From: Candidatus Thiodiazotropha sp. (ex Codakia rugifera)
Lineage (GTDB): Bacteria > Pseudomonadota > Gammaproteobacteria > Chromatiales > Chromatiaceae
DNA length: 64,000 nt
Direction: 5' to 3'
Assembly (NCBI GenBank): GCA_025656675.1
Contig: JAHXHN010000005.1
Span: 62,001 to 126,000 of the forward strand
Shown here: positions 35,603 to 45,362 of the stretch, piece after piece
Layout: each line of letters opens with the position of its first letter
Position numbering within the stretch: position 1 is the stretch's first letter
The notes under the pieces: model-generated
Seen by the model: the letters and a program-made list of their open reading frames with translations, nothing else
The model's database searches: none
Told to the model about the DNA's origin: nothing
Position numbers and translations under genes: made by a program

Positions 35603-37126
35603 CTACTCCGTTACCACAGGTATTTTTCCAATCTTTCCCTGCCACTCGGCAGGACCCATTTTATGAACAGAATTACCGCGGCTGTCGACTGCAACCGTGA
35701 CTGGAAAGTCGACCACCTCAAATTCCCGAATGGCCTCCATGCCGAGGTCTTCGAAAGCCAGTATGCGTGAGCTGCGGATAGCTTTCGAGACAAGATAGGC
35801 CGCACCGCCGACAGCCATCAGGTAGACAGCTTTGTGTTGTTTGATCGCTTCCAGCGCGGCAGGACCACGTTCTGCTTTGCCCACCATGCCCAACAGGCCT
35901 GCCTGATCCAGCATCAGCTCAGTGAATTTATCCATACGGGTGGCTGTTGTGGGCCCGGCAGGTCCCACCACCTCATCGCGTACTGGATCGACGGGGCCGA
36001 CATAGTAGATAAACCGGCCATGAAAATCGATGCCATCAGGGAGAGGTTCATTGCGTGCAAAGAGATCAGCAATACGTTTGTGCGCTGCATCCCGTCCAGT
36101 CAGTAGTTTGCCACTGAGGAGGATCAGCTCTCCCGGTTTCCAGGTTGCAATATCCTCTTTACTGATCTTATTCAGGTCTATACGGCGTGCTTGTGGAGAG
36201 GCCTCCCAGGTTACGTCGGGCCAGTCTTCGAGGCTTGGCGGTGTAAGTACTGCGGGTCCGCTGCCATCCAGTGTTAACTCCACATGACGGGTAGCCGCAC
36301 AGTTGGGGATCATTGCCACCGGCAGCGACGCAGCATGGGTAGGAAAGTCACTGACCTTGACATCGAGAACCGTAGTCAACCCACCCAGTCCCTGCGCACC
36401 TATGCCTAAGGCGTTGACCTTATCGAAGATATCCAAACGTAACTCTTCTTTCCGGTTTGTCGGCCCACGCGTCATCAACTCGTGGATGTCGATAGGTTCC
36501 ATCAGTGACTCTTTGGCGAGTAACATGGCTTTTTCTGCAGATCCTCCGACACCGATTCCAAGCATGCCGGGTGGGCACCAGCCGGCACCCATTTTGGGTA
36601 GTTCCTCCAATACCCAATCGACCAGTGAGCCGGAAGGATTAAGTACTTTAAAGCGGGATTTGTTTTCTGAACCACCACCTTTAGCGGCAATCTTGATCTC
36701 TAGCTTGTCTCCCTGGACCAGTTCCATATGAATGATCGCCGGTGTATTGTCACCACTGTTCTTACGACGCCCCAATGGATCACAAACCATCGAGGAACGT
36801 AGAACATTCTCGGGATTGGCATAGCCTTGCCGTACACCTTCATTGACCATTTCACTCACCGACATGGCCCCATCCCATTGCACCTGCATACCGATCTTGA
36901 GGAAGACCACCACCATGCCGGTATCCTGACAAACAGGCCGCTTTCCTTCTGCACACATGCGAGAGTTGACCAGGATCTGGGCCATGGCATCTTTGGCAGC
37001 GGGGCTTTGCTCTTTTTTCCAAGCTTCACCCATTGCCTTAAGAAAATCCACAGGATGATAGTAGGAGATAAATTGCAAGGCATCGGAGATGCTATGGATT
37101 AGATCTTCCTGGCGGATGCGGGTCAT
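35603..37126 (-). CDS. fumA: Fumarate hydratase, class I
   Basis: The oxygen-sensitive 4Fe-4S fumarase of the TCA cycle, 507 residues. Seen are PVCQDTGMVVVFLKIGMQV, GGGSENKSRFKVLNPSG, MGAGWCPPGMLGIGVGGSAE and the C-terminal beta-domain with YVGPVDPVRDEVVGPAGPTT. Cysteines in the CQDTG and CAATR contexts fit cluster binding. ATG 37126 (AGGAAACAAC before it) gives MTRIRQEDLIHSI and the usual family length; the frame extends 11 codons further upstream. It is followed by acuI after 6 bp. Confidence 0.95.
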   Translation of the reverse strand: MTRIRQEDLIHSISDALQFISYYHPVDFLKAMGEAWKKEQSPAAKDAMAQILVNSRMCAEGKRPVCQDTGMVVVFLKIGMQVQWDGAMSVSEMVNEGVRQGYANPENVLRSSMVCDPLGRRKNSGDNTPAIIHMELVQGDKLEIKIAAKGGGSENKSRFKVLNPSGSLVDWVLEELPKMGAGWCPPGMLGIGVGGSAEKAMLLAKESLMEPIDIHELMTRGPTNRKEELRLDIFDKVNALGIGAQGLGGLTTVLDVKVSDFPTHAASLPVAMIPNCAATRHVELTLDGSGPAVLTPPSLEDWPDVTWEASPQARRIDLNKISKEDIATWKPGELILLSGKLLTGRDAAHKRIADLFARNEPLPDGIDFHGRFIYYVGPVDPVRDEVVGPAGPTTATRMDKFTELMLDQAGLLGMVGKAERGPAALEAIKQHKAVYLMAVGGAAYLVSKAIRSSRILAFEDLGMEAIREFEVVDFPVTVAVDSRGNSVHKMGPAEWQGKIGKIPVVTE

Positions 37127-37271
37127 GTTGTTTCCTGTTGAAGCGTACTTACCAGCCAATGTTGGCTACGGCGTATGTTGGTTTTGGTTATGTCAGGTTC
37201 TCATTTCTTTTTTTACCGCCCTCATCGATTGGAAAGCGATTTTACAGTTTTCGATGATTGTTTTTTTATCC

Positions 37272-37291
37272 TAGTGTAGAGCACTACACTA
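37272..37291. promoter_or_regulatory. Perfect palindrome, candidate operator upstream of fumarase
   Basis: TAGTGTAG-AGCA-CTACACTA: 8-bp perfect arms with a 4-bp spacer, about 150 bp upstream of the fumarase start and 95 bp beyond the sucB stop. Size and symmetry suit a dimeric repressor or activator (GntR-like). The regulator is unknown. Confidence 0.45.
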
Positions 37292-37310
37292 ACCCTGTTA
37301 TCGTAAATAC

Positions 37311-37348
37311 TGCTCCCGCCAAAGTTCATTGAGATGATGGCGGGAGCA
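37311..37348. terminator. Perfect 11-bp inverted repeat after sucB
   Basis: TGCTCCCGCCA and TGGCGGGAGCA flank a 16-nt loop, about 40 bp downstream of the sucB stop (sucB is on the minus strand). The stem is GC-rich but no run of U follows on that strand, so it may act as a weak terminator or 3'-end protector for sucAB mRNA. Confidence 0.5.
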
Positions 37349-37386
37349 ATCAAACATCCCCAATGGGAAAACCAATGGAGAGGCGA

Positions 37387-38580
37387 TCAGATCTCCAGCA
37401 GCAGCCGGCTTGGATCCTCCAGTAATTGCTTGATAGTGACCAGGAACTGGACAGCATCGCGTCCATCGATAATCCGATGGTCATAGGAGAGTGCAAGATA
37501 CATCATAGGTCGGACAACCACCTCGCCATTTTCTGCCATCGGTCGTTGCTGGATCGAGTGCATTCCGAGAATGGCGCTTTGCGGTGGATTCAGAATCGGT
37601 GTGGAAAGCATGGAACCGAATATGCCGCCATTGGTTATGGAGAATGTACCGCCAGTCAGGTCATCATAGCTGAGCGACCCCTCTTTGGCTTTGGCACCAA
37701 AATCCTTGATGCGTTGTTCGACAGCTGCAAAGCTAAGCTGGTCTGCATCTCGCAGGATTGGCACGACCAGGCCGCGAGGTGAAGAGACTGCTATACCGAT
37801 ATCGAAATAGCCATGGTAGAGGATATCGGCACCATCGATGGTGGCATTGATGATAGGATACTGTTTCAGTGCCTCTACCGCAGCCTTGACAAAAAACGAC
37901 ATAAAGCCCAACCGGACATCATGCCGTTTTTCGAACACCTCACGGTATTTAACCCGAAGATCGGATACAGCCTGTAAATTAACCTCATTGAATGTGGTAA
38001 GGATGGCGGCTGTCTGTTGTGCTTCCACCAGACGCTCTGCCACACGTTTGCGCAGTCGGGTCATCGGTACCCGCTCTTCAATACGACCAGAGGATACTGT
38101 TGATTTGGCAGGAGGTACAGGTGCTGCCTGCTGGCTTTGCGGTTGCGTGGCTGTGGTGCTGGATTGTTGTGCTGCTATTGCAGCTTCGACATCTGTCTTA
38201 ACAATGCGACCGTTTTTTCCGCTGCCTTGAATGGTACTCGGATCTATCCCGCTCTCATTGACCAGGCGCCTCACAGCAGGTGAGAGCACGGGAGCTTCTT
38301 GTTCGGATTGGGCTGGTGTCGCTTGCTCTTTTTGTGCTACAGCGCCAGCCTCCAATATACCAAGCACGTCTTCTGCCTGGACTGTCTCACCCTCATTGAA
38401 GCGTATCTCTTTCAGCGTACCGGATTGGGGAGCCGGTACTTCCAACACCACTTTGTCGGTCTCAAGATCGACCAGGGTTTCATCTTGGTTTACTTGCTCT
38501 CCCGGTTGTTTATGCCAGCTCAGGATGGTGGCGTCAGAAACAGATTCGGGAAGTTGTGGAACGCGTAGTTCGATGCTCAT
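37387..38580 (-). CDS. sucB: 2-oxoglutarate dehydrogenase E2, dihydrolipoyl succinyltransferase
   Basis: A 397-residue E2 core. The N-terminal lipoyl domain carries [11 protein letters not shown] with lipoyl lysine K43. An Ala/Pro/Gln-rich linker and a peripheral-subunit-binding domain ([20 protein letters not shown]) follow. The catalytic acyltransferase domain ends in [20 protein letters not shown] with the active histidine. It is coupled to sucA by an ATGA overlap. No lpd follows, so E3 must come from elsewhere, possibly the lpd at 3940. Confidence 0.96.
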   Translation of the reverse strand: MSIELRVPQLPESVSDATILSWHKQPGEQVNQDETLVDLETDKVVLEVPAPQSGTLKEIRFNEGETVQAEDVLGILEAGAVAQKEQATPAQSEQEAPVLSPAVRRLVNESGIDPSTIQGSGKNGRIVKTDVEAAIAAQQSSTTATQPQSQQAAPVPPAKSTVSSGRIEERVPMTRLRKRVAERLVEAQQTAAILTTFNEVNLQAVSDLRVKYREVFEKRHDVRLGFMSFFVKAAVEALKQYPIINATIDGADILYHGYFDIGIAVSSPRGLVVPILRDADQLSFAAVEQRIKDFGAKAKEGSLSYDDLTGGTFSITNGGIFGSMLSTPILNPPQSAILGMHSIQQRPMAENGEVVVRPMMYLALSYDHRIIDGRDAVQFLVTIKQLLEDPSRLLLEI

Positions 38581-41435
38581 TGATTTGCCTGGTTCCTGTA
38601 GTTCATACGGGGGTTGATGCGTCCGGAAAGTGCCTCATCGATCAGGGTCTCCTGTTGTGATATGTGGACAGAACGATAGCCGACCGATGGTGCAGCAGCC
38701 GTTGCACGGCCGACATAATGTAGCTGTCTGCTCTTGGAGGTCAAAGAATAGAAGCGGTGTTTAATCTGGTCCCAGGCGCCTTGGTTTTGTGGCTCTTCCT
38801 GGCACCAGATAATCATTTTTGCATGCTTGTAGCGCTTCACAACCGTATCGAACTCATTTTGAGGGAAGGGATAAAGTTGCTCTATACGAATAATCGCCAC
38901 GTCGTCCAGGCCACGAGAACGTCTTGTCTCCAGTAGTTCATAGTAGACCTTGCCGGAACACATAATCAGTCGCTTGACATTTTTAGGGTCGATTTCATCA
39001 ATCTCATCGATGACATTTTTAAATGAACCCTCCAGTAGCTCCTGCTTGGGCGAAGTCGCCATACGATGTCGCAACAGACTCTTGGGTGTCATGACGATCA
39101 GCGGATGACGAAACGGGCGTATCATCTGTCGTCTCAATAGGTGGAATATCTGTGCCGCTGACGTGGGTGAGCAGACCTGAATATTGTGATTCGCGCAGAG
39201 TCGTAGAAAACGTTCCAGACGGGCTGAAGAGTGCTCTGCACCCTGGCCTTCATAACCGTGTGGGAGGAGCATCACCAGGCCGCAATGAAGTCCCCATTTT
39301 TCACCACCAGACGTAATGAACTGGTCTATCACCACTTGCGCCCCGTTAGCGAAATCACCAAATTGTGCTTCCCAAATAGTCAGGGAGTTGGGTTCCGCCG
39401 TCGCATAGCCATACTCATAACCAAGTACTGCCTCTTCCGACAAAAGCGAATCGATAACCAGAAAGTCAGATTGTTCATGACTTAAATGTTGCAGCGGTAT
39501 CAACGACTCACCGTTCTGCTGATTATGCACGACCGCATGGCGATGGAAGAAGGTACCGCGTCCAGAGTCCTGGCCAGAAAGACGAACCGGGATGCCCTCT
39601 GTCAGGAGGGTGGCGTAAGCCATGTTTTCAGCAAAGCCCCAATCGATCAATTGGTCACCGCTGGCCATGCGCCGGCGTTCGGTCCAGACTTTTTCAACCC
39701 TGGGGTGGAGCTCAATGTCGTCGGGTACATGAAGCAGTTGTTCCGCCAGAAGATCGAAACGTTCTGCAGTGACCGTTGTATCGCAGGGATGATCCCATTT
39801 GATACCCTTGAAGCCATTCCATCTGACTGTATAGGGGTGTTGCAAGGCACAGGTCACAGGTCTTGCCTCGACGATCCCGCCTTCTAACGACTCCCGGTAG
39901 TTATTCACCAGATCACGGGTTCCTTGGGGCGAAATCACAGATTCCTGTACCAACTGATCCGCATAGAGCGCGCGCACAGTGGGGTGGTTGCGAATTTTTT
40001 TGTACATCTCCGGTTGGGTCACTGAGGGTTCATCGGCCTCGTTATGTCCGAGTCGGCGATAGCAGATCACATCAATGACCACATCCTTGTGAAAGCGCAT
40101 ACGGAAATCCAATGCCAGGCGGGTGACATAGATAACGGCTTCCGGATCGTCACCATTGACGTGAAAAATGGGTGCCTGCACCATCTTGGCCACATCGGTG
40201 CAGTAGAGGGTAGAGCGAGTATCCAGCGGGTTGCTGGTGGTAAATCCGATCTGGTTGTTGGTAATGATATGCACAGTACCGCCAGTTGAATAACCCCGTG
40301 TCTGTGAAAGATTCAGGGTCTCCATGACTACGCCCTGTCCCGCAAACGCTGAGTCGCCATGGATTAATATCGGCAGTACCTGGGAACCATCATGGTCGCC
40401 CTGTCTGCGCTGTCTTGCCCGTACTGAACCCTCTATGACAGGATTGATAATTTCAAGGTGTGAAGGATTGAAACCCAACACAAGATGAACGATACCTCCG
40501 GGCGTATCGATATCACTCGAGAAACCCATGTGATATTTTACGTCACCCGCAAGACGTTCGGGATCAACGGATACCCGTCCTTCGAACTCATCAAAAATCT
40601 CTTGCGGTGGTTTACCGAGGATGTTGGTCAGGACATTGATACGTCCGCGATGAGCCATGCCTATCACGACCTCGCTGATACCGTTGCTACCACCATGTTG
40701 AATCAGGTCATCCAGTAACGGGATCAGAGACTCACCCCCTTCAAGGGAGAACCGTTTTTGCCCCACGTAACGCGTATGCAGGTACTTCTCGATACCCTCA
40801 GCCGCTGTCAGCAGGGTTAAAAGCCACAGCTTTTCCTCACTGTTGAACTGCTGAAACAGATGCCTTTGCTCAATGCGTTCCTGAATCCAGCGCTTCTGCT
40901 TGGTACTGGTGATATGGCCATATTCCGTGCCGATACTGCCGCAGTAGCTCTTTTTAATCAGTTCAATAATATCACGCAGCGGCATGCGCTCAGGCGAAAA
41001 CAGCGAGCCGGTATTGAATATTGCATTCTGATCAAGCTTATCCAGCTTGTGGTACGCCAGGTCAAGATCATCGACATGCACAGGGTCACGCAATTTCAGT
41101 GGATCAAGGTTGGCATTCTGGTGACCGCGCATGCGATAGCCATTGATGTAGCGTAAGACAGAGGCCTGCTGTTCCGCTGCGCCAGGTGAGAGACTCTCCT
41201 GTGGGGTTGCTGTGGCAGAACGTTTCTCTTTAACCAAATGGAGAAAACGCTGTCTGATTGGTTCGTGGGCGGTATCAATACGCTCCTGATCAGGGAGCCC
41301 GTCAAACTGTCGGCGCCAGTCTTGAGGGATGCTTTCAGGGTCTTTGAGGTAACTTTCGTAGAGGTCTTCAACGAAGGTAGCGTTGCCGCCGGAATAGGCG
41401 GAGGTGGATCTGAGTAAATCCAGGATATTGCTCAT
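38577..41435 (-). CDS. sucA: 2-oxoglutarate dehydrogenase E1
   Basis: A thiamine-diphosphate-dependent decarboxylase of 952 residues, full length for the homodimeric E1 family. Seen are the N-terminal E2-binding segment ([18 protein letters not shown]), [64 protein letters not shown], and the C-terminal pyrimidine-binding part with [17 protein letters not shown]. It is the first gene of a sucAB operon; fumarase, acuI and gdhA follow on the same strand in separate spacing. Confidence 0.97.
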   Translation of the reverse strand: MSNILDLLRSTSAYSGGNATFVEDLYESYLKDPESIPQDWRRQFDGLPDQERIDTAHEPIRQRFLHLVKEKRSATATPQESLSPGAAEQQASVLRYINGYRMRGHQNANLDPLKLRDPVHVDDLDLAYHKLDKLDQNAIFNTGSLFSPERMPLRDIIELIKKSYCGSIGTEYGHITSTKQKRWIQERIEQRHLFQQFNSEEKLWLLTLLTAAEGIEKYLHTRYVGQKRFSLEGGESLIPLLDDLIQHGGSNGISEVVIGMAHRGRINVLTNILGKPPQEIFDEFEGRVSVDPERLAGDVKYHMGFSSDIDTPGGIVHLVLGFNPSHLEIINPVIEGSVRARQRRQGDHDGSQVLPILIHGDSAFAGQGVVMETLNLSQTRGYSTGGTVHIITNNQIGFTTSNPLDTRSTLYCTDVAKMVQAPIFHVNGDDPEAVIYVTRLALDFRMRFHKDVVIDVICYRRLGHNEADEPSVTQPEMYKKIRNHPTVRALYADQLVQESVISPQGTRDLVNNYRESLEGGIVEARPVTCALQHPYTVRWNGFKGIKWDHPCDTTVTAERFDLLAEQLLHVPDDIELHPRVEKVWTERRRMASGDQLIDWGFAENMAYATLLTEGIPVRLSGQDSGRGTFFHRHAVVHNQQNGESLIPLQHLSHEQSDFLVIDSLLSEEAVLGYEYGYATAEPNSLTIWEAQFGDFANGAQVVIDQFITSGGEKWGLHCGLVMLLPHGYEGQGAEHSSARLERFLRLCANHNIQVCSPTSAAQIFHLLRRQMIRPFRHPLIVMTPKSLLRHRMATSPKQELLEGSFKNVIDEIDEIDPKNVKRLIMCSGKVYYELLETRRSRGLDDVAIIRIEQLYPFPQNEFDTVVKRYKHAKMIIWCQEEPQNQGAWDQIKHRFYSLTSKSRQLHYVGRATAAAPSVGYRSVHISQQETLIDEALSGRINPRMNYRNQANQ

Positions 41436-41788
41436 TATGTGTATGGCCCGTCAGGGTTTGGTGGTGGATTACTTATTTTTGGGCAGCTATTAGTAAATGT
41501 TAGCACAGCCAGATGGCTTGGCAGAAGATGTTTGGATATATTTTCCTCAAATCTCTATCACGATTCATCACTTACCTCTGCTAAACTAGTGCAGTCAGGT
41601 AAAAAAGGTTTGTAACTGTATAGATCAGCAGCTAAAAATAAAGTTTCTTGTTGCTGAATAAAAGGGTGGGCAAGGACTCATCATTATTGGAAACCCTAAA
41701 CCTAAGGAGGTAACCTTTTGACGGGTTCCCAGTATTAGGATGCTTCCCAATTATAGCGCTGTCGAAAGGATACAAAGGTTTAAAGACA
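41436..41788. other. Intergenic region between sucA and a small gene
   Basis: A divergent spacer that must hold the sucAB promoter. A loose inverted repeat (GGAAACCC ... GGGTTCCC, about 41689-41730) encloses a strong Shine-Dalgarno-like AAGGAGG followed by a seven-codon TTG frame; this could be a tiny leader peptide but is not convincing. Nothing else is evident. Confidence 0.3.
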
Positions 41789-42001
41789 TTGTCCGGTCAA
41801 CAGAACAACAAATTAAGGGTTAACTTGAATCCGATCTCTCTGGAGGCGGACCTAGCCTATTTTGGTGCCCGACTTGAACTTGTTGGCGAACCCCAGACCC
41901 GCTATCAGGTGGCCCAGCTGAAGGTCTATAAAGCACTGGAAGTTGCTTTACATGAAAATCTAAAACGGCTTCGCAAGAAGGAACCTGATCAGAAGACTTA
42001 G
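41789..42001 (+). CDS. Small hypothetical protein (70 aa)
   Basis: A 70-residue hydrophilic protein, helical by composition, containing LEADLAYFGARLELVGEP and ending LKRLRKKEPDQKT. I do not recognise it. The only initiators are TTG (41789, AAAGG upstream; or 41825), so the start is uncertain. A short-repeat copy follows 8 bp after its stop. It may be a small nucleoid- or ribosome-associated protein, but no motif supports an assignment. Confidence 0.5.
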   Translation: MSGQQNNKLRVNLNPISLEADLAYFGARLELVGEPQTRYQVAQLKVYKALEVALHENLKRLRKKEPDQKT

Positions 42002-42009
42002 GGCCGATT

Positions 42010-42032
42010 GGATTAGTGTTAACAGGCCCTAA
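42010..42032. repeat. Short dispersed repeat, copy 3
   Basis: A 23-bp block identical to 29443-29465, containing GTGTTAACAGGCCCTAA. It lies in the narrow gap between two converging small genes. Confidence 0.75.
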
Positions 42033-42037
42033 GTGAT

Positions 42038-42280
42038 CTATTTGAGTGTGTTGTCGATCTGTTGCTCTGCTTCTTCCCAGTCTTGTTGTGCCCTGAGAGG
42101 ATCGAATCCGTGTCTTTCTGCGATGTAGTAGGCAGCTGTGGCTATCATGTCCAGGCGTTGTTCAGGGGTGATAGCAGATGAAATGTGCTTGAGTTTTTTA
42201 GCTTTTTTTTCTCTTTTTTTATTCTGCTTCTCTATTTTTTTATCCCTTTTTCTACCCGCTTTGTCGGCTTTTTTTCCCAT
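42038..42280 (-). CDS. DUF2934 domain protein
   Basis: An 80-residue protein from ATG 42280: a lysine-rich N-terminal half (KKADKAGRKRDKKIEKQNKK) and a C-terminal DUF2934 segment, ITPEQRLDMIATAAYYIAER then HGFDPLRAQQDWEEAEQQI. DUF2934 is a small helical domain of unknown function found in environmental bacteria. A TTG five codons upstream is a possible alternative start. The poly-lysine tail suggests nucleic-acid or membrane-surface binding (inference). Confidence 0.72.
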   Translation of the reverse strand: MGKKADKAGRKRDKKIEKQNKKREKKAKKLKHISSAITPEQRLDMIATAAYYIAERHGFDPLRAQQDWEEAEQQIDNTLK

Positions 42281-42317
42281 CTTACAGTCTCGCAAGCAAT
42301 GTTAAGTTGTGTATTGT

Positions 42318-42788
42318 TTATCTCAATTTTCGCCAGAAACCCATCCCTCTAGCGCGGGCAAAGGTCTCTGCATCTGAATAGCTTTTCAATTGCAAAGGCT
42401 GAAGGTACCGATGGTCTGCAACCTCTGCCAACCCAGCCTGGAGCATACGTATTGCGATATCCGAGCCACCATGCAGAACAGTTCCGAGTATAACACCGCT
42501 GGGTAAAAGCGTTGTGTATTTGATGCTGACAAATCGACCTGCCAGCAGCATATTGATATGGCGTTTGGCAATTTCAGCTGAGCGTCTGTTTGCTGAAGGT
42601 ATACGGATTCCTAAGAGTTTGACCTTTCGTTGTCGGCCATCCGTCAACTTAAGGGTTATTTGATTACCACTTTGAATTCCGGTTACCTGACCTTCAGCAA
42701 CAGCCGCAAATGTGTTGCAACAGAACCATTGGTAACCCAAAAACAACATCAGCAGAAAGTTGCGAAGGAGTGGGTATGATAGTTTCAC
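42318..42788 (-). CDS. Exported SNase-like fold protein lacking nuclease residues
   Basis: A 156-residue protein with a signal peptide (about 1-30, LLMLFLGYQWFCCNTFAAVA) and a staphylococcal-nuclease-like OB fold. The fold is recognisable from GNQITLKLTDGRQRKVKLLG, an AKRHINMLLAGRFVSIKY segment, the late MLQAGLAEVADHRY, and AETFARARGMGFW. Every catalytic position of the family appears replaced: the Asp of GIDxPE is Arg (GIRIPS), the Glu is Ser, the first Arg is Lys and the second Arg is Val. It is therefore probably a non-catalytic, nucleic-acid- or ligand-binding relative. It lies 40 bp downstream of tRNA-Arg in the same orientation. Confidence 0.72.
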   Translation of the reverse strand: MKLSYPLLRNFLLMLFLGYQWFCCNTFAAVAEGQVTGIQSGNQITLKLTDGRQRKVKLLGIRIPSANRRSAEIAKRHINMLLAGRFVSIKYTTLLPSGVILGTVLHGGSDIAIRMLQAGLAEVADHRYLQPLQLKSYSDAETFARARGMGFWRKLR

Positions 42789-42828
42789 CTTGTGATGTGC
42801 CTGCCGGATAGATTGTTTGTTTCAAGAT

Positions 42829-42905
42829 TGGTGCCCTCGACAGGAGTCGAACCTGTGACCTATCGCTTAGGAGGCGATTGCTCTATCCTGCTGAGCTACG
42901 AGGGC
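42829..42905 (-). tRNA. tRNA-Arg (anticodon CCT)
   Basis: The minus strand folds as a complete tRNA: acceptor GCCCTCG paired with CGAGGGC, D-arm TAGCTCAGCAGGATAGAG, anticodon loop CTCCTAA giving CCT, T-arm ACAGGTTCGACTCCTGT, and an encoded CCA end. It decodes AGG. Confidence 0.97.
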
Positions 42906-43176
42906 GGAAGACAGGGTTTGTGGTTCTGATCAGTACCGTGTACACAGTTTCCGATTGCTCGCCAATGGGTGCGTAATATTACACACGGAAATCCCAAATT
43001 ATAAGTGACTAACCAATAACAACTGAAAAGCGGAGCTAGTCAAAGACTGTGCATTTTTTATGATAAACAGCAGTTTACTGTTTCGTGTTGGACTGGGCAA
43101 ACAGTATTGTGGGTGATGATGTCATTACCCTAACTGATAGCTGCATTGACAAAGCAACAGCCAGGAATGAGACCTT

Positions 43177-43422
43177 CTATTTTGCACAGGCCAGTTCGCT
43201 GCAGTATCGTTCAAACCAGTCAATGGCCAGTCTTCTGTCGAGTTTGCAGGCCAGACATTGACCAATTTCGTTGATCAGTGTAATAGCAGTACCGGTGAGG
43301 ATCAGCACCCAAAAGATGGTATCAATCCATGGGTAGTTGATTAGTCCTTCAAGTCCATACACAAAGAACGACATCATGCCGAACAACATTGCGAGAATCA
43401 GACCTATGAGTATGGGTAACAT
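43177..43422 (-). CDS. Small two-span membrane protein (81 aa)
   Basis: An 81-residue protein with two hydrophobic segments (about 4-24 and 36-52) and a cytoplasmic-looking tail containing three cysteines (CLACK and RYCSELACAK, four counting both ends). GGAGTTTAAAG precedes the ATG. I do not recognise a family. It stands alone between the tRNA and the arsS-like gene. Confidence 0.55.
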   Translation of the reverse strand: MLPILIGLILAMLFGMMSFFVYGLEGLINYPWIDTIFWVLILTGTAITLINEIGQCLACKLDRRLAIDWFERYCSELACAK

Positions 43423-43698
43423 CTTTAAACTCCTTGGATGCAGTTAAGTATCAGTATATTAGCAATATCTTAATATACAGTATCCAGTTTGAGTCCAAAT
43501 GTTAGAACTGGTTCAAAAAGATGTGGTAGAGATAAATAGGCAATAATTTATAAAAACCATTAAAAACAAAGAGGTATCCTGTCTAAATAGGGTCAGTTGC
43601 GATACTCTGGATAGGTTCAGGATCACAAAAGACATCCATTTTACCTGACTCGACGTATCTCACTGAGGTGGCTTTAGAAATGACAACTAGGAACAGAA

Positions 43699-44664
43699 AT
43701 GCTTGATACGGTACATCTACTCCAACCCAGTAACTTTCCTCCTGTCAATCGGGGAAGGCTTGAGACGTTGCAGGTCAATCTTGGGTTTCGTTGCAATCTC
43801 TCCTGCGTGCACTGCCATGTCAATGCGGGCCCGAAGCGAACGGAAGAGATGAATCGTGACACGGCTGAGGATGTACTCGCCTTCCTGCAACATCACAACA
43901 TCAAGCAGCTTGATCTGACAGGTGGCGCGCCGGAGTTGAATCCAAATTTTCGCTATCTGGTGGAACAGGCAAAACAGCTGGGTATCCATGTCATTGATCG
44001 TAGTAACCTGGTTATCCTTCTGGAAGAAGGGCAGAACGACCTGGCCGATTTCCTTGCAGCACAGCAGGTTGAGGTGGTCGCTTCTCTTCCCTGCTATCTG
44101 GAAGAGAATGTCGATCAACAGCGTGGTAAGGGGAGTTACTCCCAAAGCATTGAGGCCTTGATCAAGTTAAATCAACTTGGCTATGGAATGCCGGAGAGTG
44201 GGCTTGTATTGAATCTTGTCTACAACCCTCTGGGCCCGAGTCTGCCTCCACCACAAGGACCGCTGGAATCTGAGTATCGAAAGCAGTTGCTTGACCGCTA
44301 TGGCATCCATTTTAATCAACTACTGACCATTACCAATATGCCGATTCAGCGGTTTGGCAGTTATCTGCAGTCTAAAGGTGAATTCGATAATTATCTGCAG
44401 CTCTTACGGGATGCCTACCAACCCTGCAATCTTCAGAGTGTCATGTGCCGTCATTTACTGAGTGTCGATTGGCGGGGCTTTGTCTATGACTGCGACTTTA
44501 ATCAGATGCTGAAGATCCATTTGAGAACCGATGATAAATTTCAACCGCGACTCAAGGATCTTTTTGATGTCGACCTGGAGGGGCTATCCATACAGGTAGC
44601 TGAGCACTGTTACGGTTGTACCGCGGGTCAGGGCAGTAGTTGTGGCGGGGCACTTGCAGATTAG
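43699..44664 (+). CDS. arsS: Arsenosugar biosynthesis radical SAM protein ArsS-like
   Basis: A 321-residue radical SAM enzyme. The cluster motif is CNLSCVHCH (CxxxCxxC), followed by LDLTGGAPELNPNFRYLV. The C-terminal domain contributes cysteines in YQPCNLQSVMCRHLLSVDW, FVYDCDFNQML and EHCYGCTAGQGSSCGG, the usual ArsS layout. Family members build the arsenosugar precursor in the arsenic methylation/arsenosugar route. The two glycosyltransferases downstream match families that travel with arsS; no arsM methyltransferase gene is in view. The stop codon lies within a dispersed short repeat. Confidence 0.9.
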   Translation: MLDTVHLLQPSNFPPVNRGRLETLQVNLGFRCNLSCVHCHVNAGPKRTEEMNRDTAEDVLAFLQHHNIKQLDLTGGAPELNPNFRYLVEQAKQLGIHVIDRSNLVILLEEGQNDLADFLAAQQVEVVASLPCYLEENVDQQRGKGSYSQSIEALIKLNQLGYGMPESGLVLNLVYNPLGPSLPPPQGPLESEYRKQLLDRYGIHFNQLLTITNMPIQRFGSYLQSKGEFDNYLQLLRDAYQPCNLQSVMCRHLLSVDWRGFVYDCDFNQMLKIHLRTDDKFQPRLKDLFDVDLEGLSIQVAEHCYGCTAGQGSSCGGALAD

Positions 44665-44680
44665 TGTTAACAGGCCCTAG
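44659..44680. repeat. Short dispersed repeat, copy 4, spanning a stop/start junction
   Basis: Contains GTGTTAACAGGCCCTAG. Its TTAG supplies the arsS stop and its GTG is the likely start of the next gene (TAGTG), so here the repeat has become coding sequence. Confidence 0.7.
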
Positions 44681-45362
44681 ACTGAGCATCATTATCCCCT
44701 GCCTGAATGAGGGTGAGTTGCTCAAGCAATGCCTGCTTGATTTACAACTCCTGAGGTCGGAGGGACATGAACTGATTCTGGTCGATGGTGGCAGCGACAA
44801 GTCCTACCTATCTCAACTAACTGCCTATCTGGACCATCTGGTGAATAGCACGCCGGGACGAGCACATCAAATGAATCAGGGGGCAGCGATAGCAACGGGT
44901 GAGATACTCTGGTTTCTGCATGCCGATTCTCAGATTGTCTCCGGTATAGAAAAAAACATCACTCGTGTAGCCAGTAAGGGTCCGATTTGGGGTCGGTTCG
45001 ATATCAGGCTCAGCGGTGCCCATCCCATGCTGCGAATCGTAGAGTGGATGATGAACCGACGCTCTTGTCTCTCGGGTATAGCTACCGGTGACCAAGCCAT
45101 TTTTATCCACCGTGATTTTTTCAGGAAGGTGGGGGGATTCCCATTGCAACCGCTGATGGAGGACATCGAGATCAGCAGGCGTTTGAAACGAATTGCAACA
45201 CCGATCTGTCTGCGAGAAAAGATTGTCACTTCAAGTCGCCGCTGGGAATCGCAGGGGATAATGCGAACAATACTATTGATGTGGATGTTGCGTCTGGGTT
45301 ATTGGTTGGGTGTCTCGCCTGACGACTTAGCAAAGTGCTACCGCAATAATCGCGCTGATTGA
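44664..45362 (+). CDS. Glycosyltransferase family 2, TIGR04283-type
   Basis: A 232-residue GT-A glycosyltransferase: LSIIIPCLNEGELLKQCLLD at the N-terminus, LILVDGGSDKS, LVNSTPGRAHQMNQGAAIAT and WFLHADSQI containing the DxD-like metal site, and LMEDIEISRRLKRI near the end. These match the TIGR04283 family commonly next to arsS. GTG 44664 overlaps the arsS stop, giving LTGPRLSIIIP. The frame opens eight codons earlier without a better start. The substrate is inferred from context only. Confidence 0.85.
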   Translation: MLTGPRLSIIIPCLNEGELLKQCLLDLQLLRSEGHELILVDGGSDKSYLSQLTAYLDHLVNSTPGRAHQMNQGAAIATGEILWFLHADSQIVSGIEKNITRVASKGPIWGRFDIRLSGAHPMLRIVEWMMNRRSCLSGIATGDQAIFIHRDFFRKVGGFPLQPLMEDIEISRRLKRIATPICLREKIVTSSRRWESQGIMRTILLMWMLRLGYWLGVSPDDLAKCYRNNRAD

